Of a stretch of 64,000 nucleotides of DNA, positions 42,101 through 43,722 are shown one piece after another. The stretch is from assembly GCA_963402885.1 (NCBI GenBank), contig OY727103.1, positions 9,202,085 through 9,266,084 on the forward strand, given 5' to 3'. How positions within the stretch are numbered: position 1 is the stretch's first letter; each line of letters starts with the position of its first letter. Under the pieces are notes generated by a model that was not told the origin of the DNA, ran no database searches, and worked only from the letters and a program-made list of their open reading frames with translations. The DNA is from Antedon bifida (taxonomy: Eukaryota; Echinodermata; Crinoidea; Comatulida; Antedonidae). The position numbers and the translations under genes are program-made.

Positions 42101-43027
42101 AATTCCAGCTGTAATGCAAACATGTTTTTTATTCATGTCACATTGACAATTGTTGTACATTCAACACTGTTATGACTAAAATCAGTTAAATTTATACTAC
42201 GTTTAATAACATGCTAATCTTACAAATCATGAAAAACAAAAGCACAAACAAACAGCTATTGTACAACCCTGATGTTATAACTATAATGATAAGCGAAAAA
42301 AGTGAATACATAGTTGTTGTTGTCGACTGTCAAAGAAATGTGAGTCTACTGTAGTCACCATTATGAATTATCTGTATAATTATTTCGAAAAAGTCTTACT
42401 AGATTGGATGTAGATGAACCCAATTAATATGCTCTTGAAGTTTTTTATTCACATACACAAAATGGGCTCTTGACTTGAAACTGTCATTCTGGCCGTCTAC
42501 CTAATCGGCCAACCCTCTACAGTAACTGTACACACCGATCTCAAAATTTAAAACAAACATTAACAGTAGGCCTAAGTACTGATTAATATAGTCACTAAGT
42601 TTATTTAATTTGCAGCATTCGTCAATGAAGCGTGTGTTATTGATCCAGGGTATTATACAGTAATCATTACATTTGACTATAGGCATAATGAATACAGTTT
42701 TACAATTTACATACATGTAATGGTCTAATTGAACTAATTGAATGAAAATAATGTGTTATTAGTAATATAGGAGTCCTATCATTATTTTGTCTTACCCGAT
42801 TTTTGGTTTTCAAAATATCTGGCTCTCTTTTACATATTTCTTTAATTTGTTGCAAGTCATTAACCTCGAATGCATTTTGTAATCTGTAACTGTAAAGGTA
42901 TAGGATATAACATGAATTACATCAATACATTACCAAAATAATGATATAGTTGTTTATAGCCTCGTTCGAAAATGTATTTAATATTCGTAGGCATAGTGTT
43001 GTTCTTTAACTTTATAACTCACCTCAT
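1..43027 (-). CDS. Ankyrin-repeat ROCO protein gene (ANK-Roc-COR), 3' end outside window
   Basis: This multi-exon gene encodes an intracellular ROCO-family protein. Roc is a Ras-like GTPase and COR is its dimerisation partner; the ankyrin repeats probably bind a partner or ligand (inference). I assembled it from exon ends with AG/GT borders and compatible phases: 1-102, 528-827, 914-1066, 1224-1418, 3773-4018, 5350-5541, 5688-5777, 6569-6714, 7238-7306, 7556-7653, 7879-8044, 12672-12756, then 26 ankyrin exons, 42796-42883 and 43023-43027. Together they give 4,674 nt, or 1,558 codons, without a stop. Roc shows G1 GKEGAGKT, EPSTDGI, DYAGQ and THID. COR shows the CGI..A, GIL..LLRYLW and FLPEAVYHTLVV signatures. 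COR runs off the left edge, so any kinase, death or other C-terminal domain cannot be seen. The number of ankyrin exons joined in real transcripts is uncertain. Confidence 0.85.
528..827 (-). CDS. ANK-ROCO exon: COR domain, C-terminal half
   Basis: This 100-codon phase-0 exon has acceptor AATAACAG|GTAC and donor AAG|GTAAAA. It encodes LVPCRMKVYT followed by DFLPEAVYHTLVVAFLEL. In ROCO proteins the 'VPC' strand followed by 'FLP.G.(F/Y)H.L(V/L)V' is the hallmark of the C-terminal COR subdomain. It is the longest exon of the visible gene. Confidence 0.9.
914..1066 (-). CDS. ANK-ROCO exon: COR domain, middle
   Basis: 51 codons, phase 0, acceptor GCATAG|GAGG, donor AGT|GTAAGT. The peptide contains TLWKRLDKEGILEEKLLRYLW and then EVMRVFRLLYEKK. 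This matches the COR pattern LW..L...GIL...LL..LW...(..)L..LM..F.L. Confidence 0.88.
1224..1418 (-). CDS. ANK-ROCO exon: COR domain, N-terminal part
   Basis: 65 codons, phase 0, acceptor TTTATTAG|GCTT, donor GAT|GTAAGT. The peptide runs ASRICNECGIAEEA, then IRYMNDIGKIMY and TVITVFP. This corresponds to the 'A..CGI......AL.FLHDLG.I.YF' start of COR. It joins the previous exon (..CISFNE) without a frame break. Confidence 0.88.
3773..4018 (-). CDS. ANK-ROCO exon: end of Roc and Roc-COR linker
   Basis: 82 codons, phase 0, acceptor TTGAAG|GTCC, donor GAG|GTAAAT. It contains EMYMVNNTVKSHEGIEKLKR, equivalent to the 'F.VDN...S.E.G...LR' strand and helix late in Roc domains. IPLKWLDLQERL follows, the 'IP..W..LE..L' motif that opens COR. 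An opposite-strand reading frame over this exon is a shadow. Confidence 0.9.
5350..5541 (-). CDS. ANK-ROCO exon: Roc GTPase, G4 motif
   Basis: 64 codons, phase 0, acceptor AATTTAG|GGTC, donor GAG|GTAATA. It encodes TNLDIILFWVRSVYEH and later PPISLVATHIDKLPG. THID is the G4 motif (consensus (N/T)(K/H).D) that specifies guanine. The 'I..W..S(V/I)' helix before it is typical of Roc. Confidence 0.92.
5688..5777 (-). CDS. ANK-ROCO exon: Roc GTPase, strand after switch II
   Basis: 30 codons, phase 0, strong acceptor TTGTTTTCAG|TTTTTC, donor TTG|GTAGGT. It encodes FFLTNTASYCVAFSALDKLDE, the 'FLT..A.Y.VVF.L' strand that directly follows the DxAGQ..YY.TH segment of ROCO GTPases. Confidence 0.9.
6569..6714 (-). 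CDS. ANK-ROCO exon: Roc GTPase, G3 / switch II
   Basis: 146 nt, entering in phase 1 and leaving in phase 0. It encodes an acidic linker and then SIWDYAGQLDYYITHR. W(D)xAGQ..YY.TH is the ROCO version of the G3 motif (DxxG), which contacts Mg2+ and the gamma-phosphate. The acceptor is CTGCAATAG|ATAGC and the donor is AGG|GTATGC. Confidence 0.93.
7238..7306 (-). CDS. ANK-ROCO exon: Roc insert between switch I and switch II
   Basis: A short 69-nt exon, in and out in phase 1, acceptor TTTGTACAG|ATTC, donor CAGG|GTATGT. The peptide SELTKKMRENALAKKVDKEL is charged and helical. Length varies at this position in ROCO proteins. Confidence 0.8.
7556..7653 (-). CDS. ANK-ROCO exon: Roc switch I (G2)
   Basis: 98 nt, in phase 2, out phase 1, acceptor ACAATAG|ATTC, donor AACG|GTAAAG. 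It encodes RFNPEEPSTDGIVTATVF and then SKWKKIKEE. 'EPSTDGI' is the conserved switch-I/G2 block of ROCO GTPases; the Thr is the expected Mg2+-coordinating residue. Confidence 0.92.
7879..8044 (-). CDS. ANK-ROCO exon: Roc start, P-loop (G1)
   Basis: 166 nt. The first two bases complete a codon begun in the exon at 12,672. The peptide runs LLVPPEIFAMGKEAI, then VNSRCMFLGKEGAGKTSCVK. GKEGAGKT is a Walker A/P-loop (GxxxxGKT), and 'PP.E....G..AI..Y...L' is the usual lead-in of ROCO proteins. Acceptor TAATCAG|AACT, donor AGAG|GTAAAA. Confidence 0.93.
8045..8775. repeat. Intron with CpG-rich dispersed repeat
   Basis: Intron sequence. About 8,220-8,770 is a degenerate dispersed repeat rich in cgcg and cacgtg words, with 'cacgtcatacgagcacgtc' and a poly-A run at 8,413-8,429. 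A relative lies at 49,930-50,260, containing 'acgttataggagcacgtc'. Its right part (8,560-8,740) also resembles 12,170-12,340 in the same orientation, so two diverged direct copies flank the inverted element pair between them. Confidence 0.5.
8776..10530 (-). mobile_element. Left member of inverted pair: deletion derivative of a CXC-domain transposable element
   Basis: The end motif tagtagagtagaa at 8,776 is mirrored by ttctactctacta ending at 12,020. About 1.1 kb here (8,776-9,870) matches 10,897-12,020 in reverse complement. Minus-strand coding relics read EEFLSRHENKHKFINMLS, a SINE interruption, then LIGEDTDLLVLLLYH, then a frameshifted CXC segment. I recognise this order (GEDTDLLVLL nuclease-like block, then a Cys-rich CXC block) from multi-copy invertebrate proteins of unknown function. 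The middle is deleted and the frame is broken. Confidence 0.65.
10076..10327 (-). mobile_element. tRNA-derived SINE inserted in the CXC-element relic
   Basis: Read on the minus strand it starts gagtggagttgtggcttgat. It has an A-box-like tggcttgatggttatgatgc and a B-box gagttcaagtccc, then a ~170-bp body, and ends in an A-rich tail (a T-run at 10,076-10,093 on the plus strand). It splits the coding relic between FINMLSYEL and NDVDIALATV. No clear target-site duplication was seen. Confidence 0.7.
10560..12020 (+). mobile_element. Right member of inverted pair: CXC-domain element derivative
   Basis: Plus-strand relic. IEEFGLKAMSIRFGAKSLDF and later QQLLPPTSSATKCHSLRVYYQ lead into the longest open piece, 10,860-11,072. 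That piece has LLKIIHCNCTTGCKTVCCSC and then CYGLACTSVWGVC, a degenerate tesmin/TSO1-like CXC block with several of its cysteines. There are stops and frameshifts before it. The 3' flank carries 'gacctttgaccttgat'-type segments shared with the left copy. Confidence 0.6.
12021..12671. repeat. Dispersed repeat flank (intron)
   Basis: Intron. 12,170-12,340 resembles 8,560-8,740 in direct orientation ('gtgacgtcatcatatg' against 'gtgacgtcgtcgtatgg'). Near 12,600-12,650 lies 'gaataacccgaactcgtcaaagtgacgagttct', an imperfect hairpin, shown here only as a motif position. No exon was seen. Confidence 0.45.
12672..12756 (-). CDS. ANK-ROCO exon: C-terminal ankyrin cap / linker to Roc
   Basis: 85 nt, in phase 0, out phase 1, acceptor CCTATAG... 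read on the minus strand as ATAG|GAAGGAAAT, donor GACA|GTAAGT. The peptide EGNTAVSILEENTQIEQTKQ keeps the ankyrin 'xGNTAV/PL' opening and then becomes a polar helix. The leftover base plus AA from the next exon makes Lys, giving YFDKLLVPPE. Confidence 0.8.
12757..13190. other. Intron, no recognised element
   Basis: AT-rich intronic DNA. 'acctccgccaaggaggt' at about 13,169 is an isolated copy of the start motif of the repeat at 43,138. Part of 12,990-13,160 ('aaaacacatcag...ggaatctattc..aaaattagtattgtg') resembles the A-unit intron near 25,000, so it is decayed ankyrin-unit DNA. Confidence 0.45.
13195..13425 (-). mobile_element. tRNA-Ser/Leu-like SINE
   Basis: The minus strand has a tRNA-like head at 13,354-13,419. 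GAGTGA can pair with TCACTC, the A-box is like tgaccgagcggttaa, and the B-box is ggttcgaggctc. A body containing 'aaccgtaggtccagtgtac' follows, similar to the conserved central domains of several marine SINE families (from memory, not checked). A diverged copy lies at 35,945-36,180. Confidence 0.6.
13545..13735 (-). pseudogene. Remnant of an A-type ankyrin exon and its intron
   Basis: 'cagtggggtgtttccatcctat' corresponds to the exon start and acceptor of A-type ankyrin exons (compare 20,000-20,020). The following 170 bp matches the intron at 20,030-20,150 ('ttaaaataaagggttcgctggtg'). The rest of the exon is missing, so this is a broken repeat. Confidence 0.6.
14203..15987 (+). CDS. LINE reverse transcriptase, N-terminally truncated
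   Basis: An open frame of 594 codons; the first four codons come from host flank. RT blocks in order: SDWGLSKLTTIWKKKGSPLD with MYRGISI (around residues 105-135), FGFRSNRGCNDAIY, TCFIDLTAAFDHV (motif A, about 198-210), SSGVRQGGIESTSMFN (motif B), then SGYADDFAVSS (motif C, YADD, about 322-332). The C-terminus has FNWIGHVIRKENEDP, a motif common in RTE-like and related elements. The endonuclease is absent. The frame is intact otherwise, which suggests a fairly young copy, but it has no own promoter and is probably immobile. Clade not resolved. Confidence 0.88.
   Translation: MRDECPGLREHFQDHFNPDQSSLKIPDEISTPPEYIINLRQPEFEIDNEPPSKKEIIDAIGHLKGRKATLDVASEMLQVATENPVFVDHVHRLFEEIWRTKEVPSDWGLSKLTTIWKKKGSPLDPSMYRGISIGSTFSKILMVIILSRFSIFYESQLLRTQFGFRSNRGCNDAIYVIKQIQEIAYRSNRKLYTCFIDLTAAFDHVNRNLLFLSVRNRFHLNQSTTMIDIIQSLYSSTKAYLADDDPSDDKFETSSGVRQGGIESTSMFNQYFDYVIRVFKQRCKDASLDGLMIQYLIPIEATNRAQRCKAPSRGIYDDFESGYADDFAVSSWSQEELQTIVNILNKVCLEFGLRISAPKTETIIWNWKEEVEEYPRCIIQIGGVHINNVTHFRYLGVWATYNDVHIGNQEVKYRINSAKGAFAENRALLTNRTIHLQTRMMFLNGLVRSRLTYGCHAWRATGSEMSKLSTTYKTFLRRMLVNGFQRVCPPNHVDISSDEETDENYIDWRYVIDNDDLYKITGCQPLEEYVYKQQFNWIGHVIRKENEDPTKILTFHTTQSKRRGRKIPSVLDRVVQQSQLTRCNFIRACFNRNL
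14214..16170 (+). mobile_element. 5'-truncated non-LTR retrotransposon (LINE)
   Basis: Boundaries come from comparison with a paralogous empty site at 36,841-36,870. The sequence matches up to gaatgcgggatga (14,201-14,213) and again from ccaggtgtgacgg (16,171). The insert carries RT without the N-terminal endonuclease. It ends in a short repeated tail, ccagtaccagtaccag. Truncation at the 5' end fits target-primed reverse transcription. No target duplication is visible; about six target bases (tttggc) appear lost. Confidence 0.75.
16171..16720. repeat. Paralogous segment, right half, then unassigned intron
   Basis: 16,171-16,430 matches 36,861-37,130 ('aatcggcccacttttaggcc', 'tgtatataaggaggtacaaa'). 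It is the right half of the segment interrupted by the LINE. 16,430-16,720 is AT-rich with no recognised content. Confidence 0.6.
16722..18770. repeat. Segmental duplication, copy 1 (partner 22,209-24,220)
   Basis: Near-identical, same-orientation match running from 'cactatttcgatcgactat' through the MITE, the 'ggtaaccagggttcgg' segment and 'tcgttccgagtcttccggtc' to the ankyrin exon that follows each copy. Spacing between copies is about 5.45 kb. Copy 2 has a ~65-bp insert near 22,462 and small internal deletions. The short frames 17,962-18,156 and 18,324-18,575 exist in both copies but resemble nothing I know. Confidence 0.85.
17433..17809. mobile_element. piggyBac-like MITE, complete, TTAA-flanked
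   Basis: Flanked on both sides by TTAA (17,429-17,432 and 17,810-17,813). Terminal inverted repeats are ccctttgaagacg on the left and the complement of ccatttgaagacg on the right. TTAA duplication with a C-rich TIR start is the piggyBac signature. It is 377 bp with no transposase frame. Next to the left end is the hairpin cccgtatcccatacggg. Confidence 0.7.
18798..18902 (-). CDS. Ankyrin exon, A-type (most C-terminal)
   Basis: 35 codons, phase 0, donor AAG|GTAATA. Reads DENTPLHEYMRSNKPTLEVV, then DYLTKQGASVTALNK. TPLH, the VV helix and GAS/GAD positions fit the ankyrin consensus with a two-residue longer first loop. The acceptor tract TTTAAAG is weak. Essentially identical to the exon at 19,319. 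Confidence 0.8.
19319..19423 (-). CDS. Ankyrin exon, A-type
   Basis: 35 codons, phase 0, protein identical to the exon at 18,798 (DENTPLHEYMRSNKPTLEVV...). It lies exactly 521 bp upstream in gene order and is the product of the tandem duplication. Confidence 0.8.
19910..20014 (-). CDS. Ankyrin exon, A-type
   Basis: 35 codons, phase 0, acceptor TTATAG|GACG, donor AAG|GTAATA. Reads DGNTPLHEYMRLNEPTLEVV, then NYLTKQGASITALNK. Closest to the A2 exons of the tandem arrays. Confidence 0.82.
20286..20605 (+). mobile_element. tRNA-derived SINE (copy 1)
   Basis: tRNA-like head gtggtgcagtggttagagca (A-box) and gccggttcaagcccgg (B-box), then the body 'gagcaagattctctatccac', 'gatagaaatgggtaccgg' and 'ggccgttagcattagctta'. 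It inserted between repeats acgtaaggcagcactt and acgtagggcactt, which look like a 12-14 bp target duplication. The same insertion is at 27,873. The homologous position near 29,580 is empty. Confidence 0.85.
20916..21026 (-). CDS. Ankyrin exon, B-type
   Basis: 37 codons, phase 0, acceptor TTTTTAG|GAAG, donor AAG|GTAAAG. Reads EGSNALHIHLSGRYVKPTLG, then IVTNLIKLGVSPTLQNK. Ankyrin-like with a longer loop (NALH in place of TPLH). Confidence 0.8.
21273..21377 (-). CDS. Ankyrin exon, C-type
   Basis: 35 codons, phase 0, acceptor TTCACAG|AATG, donor GAG|GTAATT. Reads NGYTPINIYLERNDVELEIL, then YCLITNGESPTLPKE. TPIN replaces TPLH. It always lies directly 5' (in gene order) of a B-type exon. Confidence 0.8.
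21590..22139 (+). pseudogene. L1-like LINE ORF2 C-terminal fragment
   Basis: The open frame 21,747-22,139 includes QLWYNKMILYNDMSLFFRNW, then RSGVRNIKDIVIENRFIN and LNAIPKEWKENI. This is the 'LW.N..I......F...W...G...I.D(L/I)...F......IP..WK' pattern typical of the C-terminus of L1/Tx1-type LINE ORF2 proteins. In-frame stops precede it, and RT motifs are absent. It sits between the C exon at 21,273 and duplication copy 2. Confidence 0.65.
22209..24220. repeat. Segmental duplication, copy 2 (partner 16,722-18,770)
   Basis: Same order of segments as copy 1. The MITE has lost its left end here (sequence joins aaaatg|cgtggcccg near 22,951) and ~50 internal bases, but keeps the right TIR and TTAA at 23,257-23,260. 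The copy is followed by an A-type ankyrin exon, as in copy 1. Confidence 0.85.
24244..24348 (-). CDS. Ankyrin exon, A1
   Basis: 35 codons, phase 0, acceptor TTGAAAG|GACG, donor AAG|GTAATA. Reads DANTPLHEYMRSNEPILEVV, then DYLTKQGASVTALNK. Confidence 0.85.
24835..24939 (-). CDS. Ankyrin exon, A2
   Basis: 35 codons, phase 0, acceptor CTATAG|GACG, donor AAG|GTGATA. Reads DGNTPLHEYMRSNKPTLEVV, then NYLKKQGASITAQNK. A2 exons use GTGATA where A1 exons use GTAATA. Confidence 0.85.
25321..25425 (-). CDS. Ankyrin exon, A1
   Basis: 35 codons, phase 0. Same protein as the exon at 24,244 (DANTPLHEYMRSNEPILEVV...). Confidence 0.85.
25910..26014 (-). CDS. Ankyrin exon, A2
   Basis: 35 codons, phase 0. 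A2 sequence with a His codon replacing Gln after KK (KKHGAS). Donor GTGATA. Confidence 0.85.
26394..26498 (-). CDS. Ankyrin exon, A1
   Basis: 35 codons, phase 0. A1 sequence with GSS in place of GAS (KQGSSVTALNK). Confidence 0.85.
26983..27087 (-). CDS. Ankyrin exon, A2
   Basis: 35 codons, phase 0. Same as 25,910 (KKHGASITAQNK). Confidence 0.85.
27467..27571 (-). CDS. Ankyrin exon, A1/A2 hybrid
   Basis: 35 codons, phase 0. Opens DGNTPLH with the CTATAG acceptor like A2, and ends like A1 (DYLTKQGSSVTALNK, donor GTAATA). This suggests gene conversion or unequal crossing-over within the exon. Confidence 0.83.
27873..28187 (+). mobile_element. tRNA-derived SINE (copy 2, paralogous insertion)
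   Basis: Same SINE at the same place in the duplicated B/C block as the copy at 20,286 (flanks gaagacgtacgtaaggcagc and cttacgtagggcacttttc). It was therefore carried by segmental duplication. Boxes: tggcgcagtggttagag and ccggttcaagtccgg. Confidence 0.85.
28496..28606 (-). CDS. Ankyrin exon, B-type
   Basis: 37 codons, phase 0, acceptor TTTTTCAG|AAAG. Reads KGSNALHIHLSGRYVKPTLG, then IVTKLIKLGVSPTLQNK. Confidence 0.8.
28848..28952 (-). CDS. Ankyrin exon, C-type
   Basis: 35 codons, phase 0. Reads NGYTPINIYLERADVTLEIM, then YCLITNGESPTLPKE. Confidence 0.8.
28960..29580. other. Intron of the B/C block
   Basis: Shared with 30,330-30,800 ('gctctagagcttgttt', 'gcagaagatgtgtttaagtg'), so it is part of the duplicated B/C block. 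Short frames here are not conserved. I see no gene. Confidence 0.6.
29889..29999 (-). CDS. Ankyrin exon, B-type
   Basis: 37 codons, phase 0. Reads EGNNALHIHLSGRYVKPTLR, then IVTNLIKLGISPTLQNK. Its block lacks the SINE. The empty site is gaagacgtacgtagggcact at 29,573-29,592. Confidence 0.8.
30227..30322 (-). CDS. Ankyrin exon, C-type with in-frame 9-bp deletion
   Basis: 32 codons, phase 0. Reads KGYTPINIYLERDDLKLEIL and ends NGESPKG. The ACATTACCA stretch present in the other C exons is missing, removing three residues near the end while keeping frame and donor (GG|GTAATT). Confidence 0.72.
30954..31058 (-). CDS. Ankyrin exon, A1-like
   Basis: 35 codons, phase 0. Reads DGNTPLHEHMRSKKPTLEVV, then NYLTKQGASVKALNK. 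It is the most diverged A1 copy of the right-hand array. Confidence 0.82.
31549..31653 (-). CDS. Ankyrin exon, A2
   Basis: 35 codons, phase 0. Reads DENTPLHEYMRSNKPTLEVV, then NYLKKQGSLMTAQNK. Confidence 0.84.
32040..32144 (-). CDS. Ankyrin exon, A1
   Basis: 35 codons, phase 0. Reads DGNTPLHEYMRSNEPILEVV, then DYLTKQGASVTAPNK, donor GTAATA. Confidence 0.85.
32629..32733 (-). CDS. Ankyrin exon, A2
   Basis: 35 codons, phase 0. Reads DENTPLHEYMRSNKPTLDVV (Asp where the other copies have Glu), then NYLKKQGASITAQNK. Confidence 0.85.
33120..33224 (-). CDS. Ankyrin exon, A1
   Basis: 35 codons, phase 0, identical in sequence to the exon at 32,040. Confidence 0.85.
33709..33813 (-). CDS. Ankyrin exon, A2
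   Basis: 35 codons, phase 0, as 32,629 but with the ancestral Glu (TLEVV). Confidence 0.85.
34201..34304 (-). pseudogene. A1 ankyrin exon with mutated splice donor
   Basis: The coding part is intact and identical to 33,120, but the donor AAGGTAATA has become AAGTTAATA (plus strand attaac instead of attacc at 34,196-34,201). Using the remaining GT shifts the frame by one base. The exon sits at the broken edge of the array, next to a truncated unit, and is probably skipped. Confidence 0.7.
34795..34935. repeat. Array breakpoint and fragment of the 18.4-kb segment
   Basis: The A2 exon expected here is lost after 'cttatttt', where 'agacttatatcacct' is repeated. 34,830-34,930 ('gtcgttccgagtcttccggtc') matches 18,474-18,575 and 23,920-24,020, so the array edge is joined to a diverged third copy of that segment. 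Confidence 0.7.
34936..35200. other. Unassigned intron
   Basis: AT-rich DNA without reading frames, splice-flanked ankyrin sequence or recognised repeat. Confidence 0.4.
35200..35720. mobile_element. MITE with palindromic 'tagtcgcgtggacgcgacta' end and GACC minisatellite
   Basis: Two related units (35,300-35,415 and 35,560-35,675) share 'aggccaacagccataagtcg', a GAC(A/C)GACC run, and the end 'agaatcgcgtccacgcgact'. Outer ends 'tgtattgcccccaaaat' (35,200) and 'gggggacaatacatctt' (35,697-35,713) are inverted, so the whole is a composite element. Inverted relatives lie at 49,738-49,860 and 50,300-50,395. Confidence 0.6.
35945..37130. repeat. Paralogous segment with LINE-empty site (partner 13,195-16,430)
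   Basis: Contains in order a diverged tRNA-like SINE (35,945-36,180, minus), an ankyrin-unit remnant ('cagtggggttttccatcctat', 36,290), 'actagcgccgttcgagatgg', 'gaatgcgggatgatttggcc' and the shared right half. The LINE present in the partner is absent between 36,854 and 36,861. Confidence 0.75.
37450..37546 (-). pseudogene. Decayed D-type ankyrin exon
   Basis: Acceptor TAG|TATGGAGACACT and TTLH..YLRYSN are recognisable, but a ~5-bp deletion shifts the frame and the donor AAGGTAAC is replaced by atgtagtaat. Same decay as at 39,480 and 40,720, so the lesion predates the duplications. Confidence 0.7.
37990..38094 (-). CDS. Ankyrin exon, D-type
   Basis: 35 codons, phase 0, acceptor TTTCTAG|TTTG, donor AAG|GTAACA. 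Reads FGETPLHLYLRWSNPTIEIV, then DYLIQDEASVTSQNK. Identical protein to the exon at 41,260. Confidence 0.83.
38686..38790 (-). CDS. Ankyrin exon, D-type
   Basis: 35 codons, phase 0. Reads NGNTPLHVYFFNDNPKIEIV, then ACLIRHGTVVTSQNK. Donor AAG|GTAACA. Confidence 0.82.
39480..39574 (-). pseudogene. Decayed D-type ankyrin exon
   Basis: TATGGAGACACTACACT start, then a frameshift after the 'YSN' region, a stop where 'LIQ' is expected (ACATAG), and a missing donor. Part of a ~1.23-kb duplication with 40,720. Confidence 0.7.
40015..40119 (-). CDS. Ankyrin exon, D-type
   Basis: 35 codons, phase 0, acceptor TTCTAG|CATG, donor AAG|GTAACA. Reads HGDTPLHMHLRCYNPTIEIV, then DYLVQHGAEVTLRNK, the copy closest to the general ankyrin consensus. 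Confidence 0.84.
40720..40814 (-). pseudogene. Decayed D-type ankyrin exon
   Basis: Same lesions as 39,480: deletion after the YSN segment, in-frame TAG, donor destroyed (atgtagtaatg). Confidence 0.7.
41260..41364 (-). CDS. Ankyrin exon, D-type (first full repeat)
   Basis: 35 codons, phase 0. Reads FGETPLHLYLRWSNPTIEIV, donor AAG|GTAACA. It follows the cap exon directly if the 42.0-kb copy is skipped, giving ILKTKNR-FGETPLH, a good ankyrin junction. Confidence 0.83.
41960..42063 (-). pseudogene. D-type ankyrin exon without a splice donor
   Basis: The reading frame is intact (FGYTTLHVYLLCANPTTEIV, then DYLIQHGASVTSQN) with acceptor TTTCTAG|TTTG. Where the others have AAGGTAAC it reads ACTTTGTTAATG. 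The available GTs would not give phase 0, so it is probably skipped or dead. Confidence 0.6.
42064..42795. other. Intron between cap exon and first D repeat
   Basis: No repeat, splice-flanked exon or conserved frame was recognised. Short reading frames here are AT-rich chance frames. Confidence 0.4.
42796..42883 (-). CDS. ANK-ROCO exon 2: N-terminal ankyrin cap
   Basis: 88 nt, in phase 2, out phase 0, acceptor CAGTTACAG|ATTAC, donor CGG|GTAAGA. Reads LQNAFEVNDLQQIKEICKRE, then PDILKTKNR. This is the helix pair and finger of a capping half-repeat ('L..A...D...(I/V)K......'). Confidence 0.75.
43023..43027 (-). CDS. ANK-ROCO exon 1: start codon ATGAG|
   Basis: ATG at 43,027-43,025 followed by a strong donor AG|GTGAGT. 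AG plus A from exon 2 makes Arg, giving MRLQNAFEVND. An in-frame TGA lies 24 nt upstream (43,051-43,049), so this is the first in-frame ATG. The call rests on splice logic only; an alternative first exon further upstream is possible. Confidence 0.5.
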
Positions 43028-43028
43028 C

Positions 43029-43052
43029 TTAATTACTATACTGAGTCTTCAT
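43029..43052 (-). promoter_or_regulatory. Possible 7-codon upstream ORF
   Basis: ATGAAGACTCAGTATAG and onward ends in TAA one base before the proposed start codon. If the transcript begins upstream of 43,052, this uORF would lie in the leader and could reduce initiation (inference). Confidence 0.25.
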
Positions 43053-43137
43053 TTAGCTTTTTTCTTTGGTGGTTTCGTTTGATTTGTTTCTGTTAAGATA
43101 ATATAATTAATGGCTTTTGATGCAACAATAATAATTA

Positions 43138-43722
43138 CCTCCGCCAAGGAGGTTATGTTTTCACCCCTGTATGTTTGTGTGTGCGTGTGTGTTTGTGTGT
43201 GTGTGTGTGCGTTTGTGTGTGTGTCTGTGAACAGCCTGGAGGCCACAGTTTTTATTCGATTCTCACCAAATTTGGACACAATGATCTATGCCTCAAAAGC
43301 TCTGACGAGTTCGAATTTGAGAAGAAAAGGTCATAGGTCAAGGTTACAACTAACAAAAAACTATTTTACTGCCTAGAGACCACAGTTTTTATCCGATTCT
43401 CACCAAACTTAGCCACAATGATCAATGACACATCATATAATTGTGGTTAAATTTTGAAGGGTCAGGGTCAAAGATCAAGGTCTACAAAAAACTAAAAAAA
43501 AAAAAGAAATAAAAAAATAATAAAAAAAAAAAACCTCAGTGGGACTTGAACCAGCGATCTCAACTGTGAGAGGCTGGATACATAACCATTACACCACAAT
43601 GTCATCCATAACTATGTAGTGTGCAGTTAACATATTTACACTTAGAACTAATAAAAAAAAATATTAAAAAAAAATATTCAGGGGGCATTTTATGTAGGGG
43701 AATTTTACAGTAGGCGGAGGTT
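43138..43722. repeat. 'cctccgccaaggagg' dispersed element, left part, with (GT)n
   Basis: Starts acctccgccaaggaggttat and contains a GT microsatellite at 43,171-43,222 and two 'accacagtttttat(t/c)cgattctcac' repeats. It continues to taggcggaggtt at 43,722, where the foldback interrupts it. The element resumes at 45,243 (aggtttgtactcttggagta). acctccgcc and ggcggaggt are inverted ends. This family is common in marine invertebrates (from memory). Confidence 0.65.
43535..43606 (-). mobile_element. tRNA-like SINE head
   Basis: The minus strand has A-box-like tggtgtaatggttatgtat and B-box ctggttcaagtcccac. The acceptor and anticodon stems do not pair fully, and an A-rich tract follows at 43,492-43,533. 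A SINE-derived piece, not a functional tRNA gene. Confidence 0.5.

Noticed and set aside
43110..43376. Open frame with a VCVCVC tract
   Set aside because: It is the translated GT microsatellite of a dispersed repeat.
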